From Acheta domesticus (Eukaryota; Arthropoda; Insecta; Orthoptera; Gryllidae): 64,000 nucleotides of DNA. The position numbers and the translations under genes were made by a program. The stretch is taken from positions 152,703,425-152,767,424 of the forward strand of contig JAHLJT010000631.1 of NCBI GenBank assembly GCA_031308135.1, read 5' to 3'. The notes beneath the pieces were generated by a model, which was not told the DNA's origin, did not search any database, and saw only the letters and a list, made by a program, of their open reading frames with translations. Each line of letters opens with the position of its first letter. The stretch's first letter is position 1. Below are positions 57,324 to 64,000 of the stretch, in pieces.

Positions 57324-59235
57324 CATAGAGGAGAGATACAACTAGAGTGCTCGTGAGCCTTCTGCGCAGGTTTCAACATGAGGTGGTCGTAAGTCACGTG
57401 ACTTTGGGACACCGGCAGATCGTGCTGTACGCTGCTGTATGTAGCTTTTCGTGCTGTTTGCTGTTTGTGGTGCCAGAGCGTAATTATTTTGGGACGTGGA
57501 TATTTGTTCACTGCTTACGATACAAAATTCTTTTTTTCCTTTTCAAGAAGTGCAATAACAATTTAACTTTGCAAATTGTGTTCCACAGGATGAAACAACT
57601 GTGTTAAATGTCAGTTCACGCCAGTATGCAAATGTACCACAAGTAAATGATCCTGAACTTGGCAGTGAGGTACCAACTGACCATATGTACTTGCCATCAG
57701 TACACAATCTTGAAACTAGATTGTCTCCCTATGTTGTGGATATTGTAACTTATATTGGAGGATTTTTAGTTAGAAAGTTGCAAAAGTCTCTTGCTTATGT
57801 GAACTGTAAGCTAATTCTTTGCCGGACTGATACTGATGAAGGATCATATTCCTTCATTCAGAGGAAAGATAATTATGGACTGAAATACCCTTCTGCAGAT
57901 GTTATAAAAATCTGCAAAAGAGCAGATGTAGATGTAAGAATACTTCAGGGGTGAGGTGACATTTTTAAAAAGGCAGCATGTAGTACAATTGTAAATAGAT
58001 GTCTGAGAGAATTTGTGAATAGTTCTGTTTTTAGTAATTTAACTTATATTATTGGTCAAGAGGCCATAATGAATCACAGGATGTATTTAATGAAGGCAAT
58101 ATTGTTTAAATATATTGACATAAGATTAAAACCTGTAGGAAGAGAGCACATCCAAATTTACCAAAAAAATAGTATGGATGAGTTAACAACAAAATGATTT
58201 TATTGAGATGGCATTAATCCTATGTGTATTTACTGGTGTAAGTTGTGTTTATAGTATGTTGGTGTTAGTAATTTGTATCATTGTAGTTGATTTTTATTAG
58301 TAAATTCTTTGAAAAATATGTACTTCAGCTTCCAGGTCAATGACACTCATTTCGATCAGGTTTTTGTCCAGTTTTCTCGATCCATTGAGCAAATGCTGAG
58401 ATGTCCCCTTGTTTTGCTTTTGGATATAAATGTAGCTTCACTACGCCCACGTTTTTTTGAGCTTACTTGCTAGTAGTGGTAGGAGTAAAGCCAAGTGACA
58501 TGTTACTGTTATTAGTAATACAAAGAAAAAAAAATAAAACATGCAGTTTTTTTATCGATGCAAGTAGGTTTGATATAAGTCGGGAGGGAAAATGTCTACT
58601 GTTATAGTTAAAATATTGGGAAGAGCTTTTGAAGCTCAAGAAAATGAGTGCAGATGGAACTTTTCCCCCATATATCACACACAGGTTTTACTGCTTTTTG
58701 ACTAAATAAATCAAAGGTAAAAGCCTTTTTTCCCTCTATAAATCCTTGAAATATTTTGATAACCTGCTATTATAAATGACACTGATGTGACTCTTCAATA
58801 GTAGAATGTCCAACATTGAGTAATAGAAATTTGGATCAATACATCCCATGGAGTTAATTTATTTTACAAATATTTTTTTATTTATAGTCCTATGTAATTG
58901 TACTTGTAAAACAGGTTTAGTGGAGTATGCGGTTAAAAGTGTCAAGTTGGACAAAAATCGGAATTTTGATGTACTTGAGCAAATAGACAAGAAAAACTTA
59001 AATTCGCTTTTCTGCTATAAGCAACATTTTTAGGGTTGATTAATAAATGAGAAAATAACACTGGAATGAAACATCTTCAGTACGTATAAAAATAAATCAT
59101 TTAATGCGAGACGGATGTTCTTATAGATGCCACCTAGCTGTCCCAAAGTCACGTGACACTGGCGCGAGAGATGTTGATACCCGGCCGGGCCTTCTGCGCA
59201 GCTCAGTGCGCACTCTAGTATATCTCTCCTCTATG
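57324..59235 (+). mobile_element. P-superfamily transposon, internally deleted
   Basis: 1,912 bp. The ends are CATAGAGGAGAGATA, identical over 15 bp, followed by a nearly matching ACTAGAGTGC. The octamer GGCCCATA directly abuts both ends (57,316-57,323 and 59,236-59,243). The 8-bp duplication is the mark of P elements. A 19-bp subterminal inverted repeat (TGTCCCAAAGTCACGTGAC and its complement) lies about 70 bp inside each end, as a likely transposase-binding or transposition-enhancing site by analogy with the Drosophila P element. Only the 3' end of the transposase gene remains. Confidence 0.94.
57583..58197 (+). pseudogene. P-element/THAP9-like transposase, C-terminal exon
   Basis: An exon-like frame begins after a good splice acceptor (TGTGTTCCACAG, ending at 57,582) and runs DETTVLNVSSRQYANVPQVN to a natural stop at 58,197. 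Family-typical blocks: LSPYVVDIVTYIGGFLVRKL at 57,721, GLKYPSADVIKICKRADVDV at 57,880, and NHRMYLMKAILFKYIDIRLK near 58,070. Known P and THAP9 proteins have the same order at their C-terminus. Only one in-frame stop is visible (TGA at 57,952). The THAP DNA-binding domain, GTP-binding region and catalytic acidic residues are all absent, so the fragment cannot transpose itself. The almost open frame suggests a recent deletion. Confidence 0.85.
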
Positions 59236-59270
59236 GGCCCATAGCGGGCTGTCGAGTCAAAGAACAGGAA

Positions 59271-59620
59271 TAGTGCTTCAAATGACTTCCAATGAAGTTC
59301 TTTCGAAAACTCAAAATTGAAGATAGAGATTTCTGTGAAAAAGATCTTGAAATTTCGTATTTACTGTAACTCTTAAATGCCATTTTCTAAAATTAGCTCG
59401 TTTTGAACCAAAATTTTCTTATTGGAAGAGGTTTTACTCTTCTATAACATTCTTAAATTAATATTTCGGTTCTACTATTAGGAAACCTCAAAATTGAGAA
59501 AATTTTAAAAAAAAGTGCCCGTTCGGCCGCGACAGATGGCAACTGGCGAGAAAGCCCGAAAACCTGGCCCAGTCCAAGAGAAAAAAAACTAGTACGAGAA
59601 AGTTTGTGCCATTCTGTCCT
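59271..59620 (-). repeat. Family A repeat, right part of the SINE/P-split copy
   Basis: Resumes AGTGCTTCAAATGACTTCCA, where copies elsewhere read TGTGCTTTAAATAATGTCAA. It runs through TATTAGGAAACCTCAAAATT and GTTGCCATCTGTC-type sequence in reverse, and ends at AACTAGTACGAGAAAGTTTG, the ACTAGT end, near 59,620. Confidence 0.8.
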
Positions 59621-59669
59621 ACCAATGGTTTTCTTTAAATATTCTCCTCGTATGTATAAAAACAGAATA

Positions 59670-60771
59670 AACTAGTGGTGCCGTACAATGGCAGACTTTC
59701 TCGCGGTAAAATTTCTTAATTTCTTTCGTGTGGCAAGCTTTGCGGTCTTGCTTCCATCCTCATGGCGGCTGACATCTATCGCCGCCTTAATTACATTTTT
59801 TCAAAATTTTGTCAAATTTTTTGTTTTCTAATAATAGATTCAAAATATTACTTTTAAAATATTTAAGAAGAGTAAAATCTCGTCCTATAGGAAATTTTGG
59901 TTTGCAAATTCGAGCCGTTTTAAGAAAAACTCGTTTAAGCTTCAGTGTAAATTCTAATTTTGAAGCTCTTTTAGACAGGAATATTTCGTGTTTACGAAAA
60001 AGTGGTAGCATCATGTACACTATACCCATTTTTTTTTAGAATTTTAAAGAATGTTTTAAAAATCGTACCGCACCGAACTCGAGCCACATCCAACCTGGAA
60101 TATCCACTTTGGAAAATATCTTACGAATGGTTTAGGCGCTAGTCGTGTTCAGAGACGGACAGACGGAGAGACAGACGGACAGACAGACGGACAGACCGAC
60201 AGACAGACAGACGGGCTGACAGAGAGACGGGCAGACAGACACAGACGGACGAACAGACAGACGGACAGATAAACAGGCAGACAGACGGACAGGCAGACAG
60301 ACGAACGGATAGACAGACAGACGGATAGACGGACAGACAGACGGACAGACAGAAGGACAGACAGACGGTGAGACAGATAGACGGACAGACTGACAGACAG
60401 ACGAATGAACGGACAGGTGGACAGATGGACAGACAGGCAGACAGACGGACGGACAGGCAGACAGACAGACGGGCAGACGGACAGACAGATGGACGGACAG
60501 ATGAACTGGCGGAAGGGCGGACGAACGGACGTTTTGCCGTAAATTGATTCATTGGTATCAAATACTTACAAGCAGGGATTCTGGTTACACTAGGTGTTGG
60601 AGGATTTGTTTTCTAAATTTGGCAATTGTATTTATACACTATTTGTTATGGGGGCACGGCAATTAATTTTTTCCTGCCGAAAATAGCCGTTTTTTTCTCG
60701 CAGCTTTACATATTTTTTTCTATACCATTATACGCTCGTATTAGCCTATATATACGTAGGTATACGAGAAA
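59670..60771 (+). repeat. Family A repeat, full-span forward copy with microsatellite expansion
   Basis: Starts ACTAGTGGTGCCGTACAATG, continues AAAATCTCGTCCTATAGGAA and CGAACTCGAGCCACATCC, and ends TATACGAGAAAGTTAAAAG. Between CGCTAGTCGTGTTCAGAGA and ACGTTTTGCCGTAAATTG, the two or three ACGGACAG units of other copies have expanded to about 400 bp. Confidence 0.85.
60139..60535. repeat. (CAGA/CGGA)n tetranucleotide array
   Basis: About 400 bp of GACGGACAGACAGACGGAC-type repeats with frequent point changes. The minus-strand frame rich in Ser, Val, Cys, Pro and Arg is a by-product. Confidence 0.92.
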
Positions 60772-60774
60772 GTT

Positions 60775-63700
60775 AAAAGTGAGTCTACAATTTATGGAAG
60801 TGATTAAGAGACACGTGTCTCCGAAAATGTATTAGTATTGTTGAATTATTTCCATCGTTACGTCGACAGAAAGTTCAAATATTTGGGAAAGTGATGTATG
60901 GGATTTGCTTTCAAGTGAAGATGCTTCCCTTTATTGTAATAATGAAACTCAGCTGTAACATTATGTTTTTCAGGTCATAAACGCATTCTAACAATTTAAT
61001 TCTGTACTATTTTATATTAAATACGATGTACCTAATGCGTTCATGTCACCCTCATGCATTGTTAGGCGATATACACGATAAGATAACGAGTTAAAGATAC
61101 AGTAATCTAGTGGCGTCGTGAATCGAAACCTCATTCTCAAACTACATAACCAACACAAAAACTACACACTATTTCCGTATATCAGAAACAAAACTTTTTA
61201 GGAAAATAATCAAACTAAATTACAAATGATATTGATTGATAGTTTTTATCGCAAAAACAACTTGAAAAGTTAGTACATTTTTTAAATAGTGAAATATAGC
61301 ATGTTCTTTTATTTAACTCAGATGTAACACCATGCATGTACTCGTACATTATTTAATTTTGTGTTTTTCTCAATATTTACTTCTGAAGTTTTACTATTTT
61401 TTCCTTAAATGAATAAAATGAATTAAAATTATTGAAAGTAAAAATAAAAAACCATGCAATTATGTGTCAAAAGGTAATTTAAAAACATTTTATTTTATGA
61501 TGGAGGAAAAAATAAATAGCGTATTTGGCCTAATGCAAAAGTGTGATTTGAAGAAATTTGTTTAAAACTCACTTTTCCACTTGCTGTTTTTTGACATCTT
61601 TACGTGATACACTTTTTAGTCATTAATCAGAAATGAGCTTCTTTGAAAACGAAATTGTGAGGAGTTTCAGCAATCCTAGCAATTGACAATTCGCTTCAAA
61701 TAAAAGAAAAATTATAAACCAACGGTTGTGTATGATAACATTATGCACAAACGTAATGAGATTTTTATTTTTCAGTGATCGTGATTGATATGAATTAATT
61801 ACGTTTCAGTAAAATGAAATAGGTACTTCAAGTGCGATTGATTTCGGATTCGAAGTGGTACGCTCTCTACAGAGAAACTAGGAGCTATTGAAAGTTTGAA
61901 TTCTGGATACCCAAATTGCTGTTTTTTGTCTGGTACCCAATTTGCAATTTAGGGCACAAAAGGAATAATAGCTCGAGGACCAGTCAAGAGAACCGGGTTT
62001 GTTATATTATTCGTTGCGATATGAATACGTACAGACAATGTGTAGTCTGTAACTGTCAGGCAATATTTGAATGCAAAAGTGTCAAATACATGTAAATTCC
62101 AGTTTTAAAACATCCATGCATAAATTTAAATCCTTTTTGCTGACTAGTAAAAGTAGTAGTCATAAGCAGAGGAAATGCAAAAGCTTGTAGAAAAAGTGGT
62201 AAGTACTCACCTTTCCAGAAAAATCGCAACGTTTCGCATACGTTCCGTTCCGTCTGACTTCACACAAGTTTCATACTATTTTTCGAAAAGTGGGTTTGTT
62301 ATCATTGCACATTGAATAATTAACTAATATTTATTAAATAAATTAATTAATTTAGGGCTTAGAAAAATGTGTTAAATCAAAGAGTTCAGCCTTTAAGCAT
62401 TAACCATATATAATGTCAAGGGGTCAATAAAGAATTCCTCGGTTTTACATTTCGGATGTGGGAGAGCGAGTTTCTTCGTTGAAGTTCATTGATTTGTGCA
62501 AGAGAAATTTCTGGAATGACAAGCATTAAGGCTGTTAACACATGTTGGCGTCAGAATCTGATTTACTACATTTAAAAAAAAAAGATCATGTATCATCTAC
62601 CTGGGGCTTTATTTACGTTCGTGCGTGAATGCTTATCAGGCGCATTTCGCTCCGCACCGACGCGCCAAAAACAGATGTATCATGGAAAAATTATTATCTC
62701 GGAGTTTCAAAACAAAGAACCGATAGTAAATAAATCATTCAATAGCATCGCGATATGTAAAGATGTCTTACGCTATTCTGATGCAGGTAGTCCATCTGGT
62801 GACTACAAAAATGCGTGTTAACAGCGTCAATTGAAAAAGTTATTTTTCTTGGAAAAGCGACAATTTGAGACGCCTTACGTGAGATTATGGCGATGCTCTC
62901 TTCCGCCTGGCCCCGGAAAATGGTGCCCTCCAATGGCCTTTTGCGAAACGGTTCAAGCTTTTATTCTTTGGCAATTTTATTTCTATGTCTCAGTAATGAA
63001 GTTGGCGATTTTTGAAGGAAAAATAAACTTTTAGGCGCCACGTTTGAAATGTACAATCTTTGCTCAATTTACGCTGAGGTAAAGTTATAATTGCTTCTAT
63101 TTGATACTAGACGCAAAATATGACTTATTTTCTCCGTTCATGTGTGAACATACAAAGTTTAGCTGGTAGGTATTAACTATGAATTCAATGGCGAATACAG
63201 ATTGATGCGTTGTATAAACGATACAAAAACAAATATGCAATATGTTAACGTGAGAATCCCCTGTAAAGTGAGCGTAACCAATCTGTAATCAGATAAAAGC
63301 GCGTCGGCAGCTAAGTTGTCTTTTCAATGGAACCAAAACCTCCAAAGTTGATGTTTAAAACTTCAATTTTCACGGTCGTAGTCACGAAACGTAGGTGAGG
63401 TCACACCACGAAAGTTATAATACAAATGGCAGCCACATGTTACACTAAACAATCAACACCACGTTTCACAAAGATCTTGAAAAAGAACAGACACGCTGCA
63501 ACATAAGTTGCTTTCATAATCGATCAAGAATGGAACATGTTAACAGTAAGCTATCGAAATGCCCGAGATATCTAGATATCCCATTGGACATATTTTGGGG
63601 AAAAATATAGGTGTTCTTTGATAAATCACAATGTCTCAATTATAAATATGACATGAAAATAACCATAATAATTACATTAATTGGTAAATACTGTAAATAC

Positions 63701-64000
63701 CTTGTTCTAGTGCAAATTCAATGATAAATACATCATACTCAACGAATGTTAAAAGAGTCACTTTTGCCTCTATTAAGAGTTTTATCAAATAACTATTATG
63801 GTCCATAAACGTAACACTTTTACAAATAATGGGTTGAAGTGATTTGGCCACGAGAAACGGGGCCTTGGAACATGTAAGCACAAGTACGTGAACATCAGCA
63901 CTGGTTTTGAAACCCGCAGAAGGCATGAATATTTTCATTGTAGTCCGAAAACCAGGAGTAATCCAATAACTCCTATATTATAACTACGTATACACTCACA
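60775..64000. other. Unassigned AT-rich sequence
   Basis: No family A copy, transposon end or protein match was recognised. Open frames are under 90 codons. One at 62,588-62,821 (plus; MYHLPGALFTFVRECLSGAF at its start) has fairly even amino-acid composition but no recognisable domain. Confidence 0.5.

Larger units (their letters stand above)
57075..59270 (+). mobile_element. tRNA-derived SINE split by a P element
   Basis: The head contains CTGGCTCGTGTGTTAGTGTG (box A region) at 57,079 and GTGTTCGATTTCCAGTCC (box B) at about 57,127. The body reads CTCTTATCCCATGGCCGGTC and CTGGTCGGCCAAGGCCCATA, then the P element. It resumes AGCGGGCTGTCGAGTC at 59,244. Target duplication on the outside: GGAAGTGTTTCAAT at 57,059 and GGAATAGTGCTTCAAAT at 59,271. 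Without the P element it is about 275 bp. Confidence 0.75.

Noticed and set aside
57347..57607. THAP domain in the 5' part of the P element
   Set aside because: The frame there lacks the C2CH zinc residues and AVPTF-type motif expected of THAP domains.
60139..60535. CRISPR array
   Set aside because: Four-base units without spacers; the window is eukaryotic.
60139..60561. 140-codon minus-strand frame rich in Ser, Cys, Val, Pro and Arg
   Set aside because: It is the translation of the CAGA/CGGA tetranucleotide array inside a family A repeat.

Overview
The window looks like repeat-dense intergenic DNA from an arthropod, most likely an insect with a large transposon-rich genome. It is AT-rich, with a few short CpG-rich islands. 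The transposon set fits insects: Tc1, mariner, P and hAT DNA transposons, Jockey-type and I-type LINEs, and tRNA-derived SINEs. No complete host gene could be supported. Every coding stretch I can assign is a transposase or retrotransposon protein, and all are broken by stops, frameshifts or deletions. The species cannot be named from what is here.

Layout. 0-3.8 kb holds an acidic-codon microsatellite, a dispersed repeat and a GC island. 3.8-6.8 kb is a nest: an unclassified repeat (here 'family A') carries a Tc1 element and a MITE side by side at one TA target. 7.2-7.8 kb has two mariner fragments in opposite orientation, and 8.5-9.2 kb a tandem duplication. 9.66-20.1 kb contains two inverted copies of a roughly 1.4 kb repeat; the right copy is split by an 879-bp hAT element whose empty site survives in the left copy. 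Two near-complete palindromes (11.9-12.6 and 20.3-21.6 kb) look like related foldback elements. 22.9-26.6 kb is a Jockey-like LINE (gag, endonuclease, reverse transcriptase), truncated where family A begins.

27.5-39.9 kb is mostly unassigned AT-rich sequence with simple repeats, two GC islands and family A copies. 39.9-43.2 kb has a tRNA-derived SINE, a second GC-rich repeat, two family A ends and the 3' part of a Jockey-like LINE. 43.7-50.3 kb is a family A copy split by a nearly full-length but dead I-type LINE on the minus strand (ORF1, then an ORF2 with endonuclease, reverse transcriptase, RNase H-like region and a zinc motif). 50.7-56 kb contains a mariner 3' end, hAT zinc-finger fragments and GC islands. 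56.4-59.6 kb is a three-level nest: a P element with 15-bp identical ends and a perfect 8-bp target duplication sits in a tRNA-derived SINE, which sits in a family A copy. 59.7-60.8 kb is a family A copy whose internal CAGA/CGGA motif has expanded to about 400 bp. Nothing was recognised from 61 to 64 kb.

The most promising undescribed object is family A. It has about fifteen recognisable copies or fragments, constant outer ends, no recognised protein, and several later insertions that give its boundaries and relative age.
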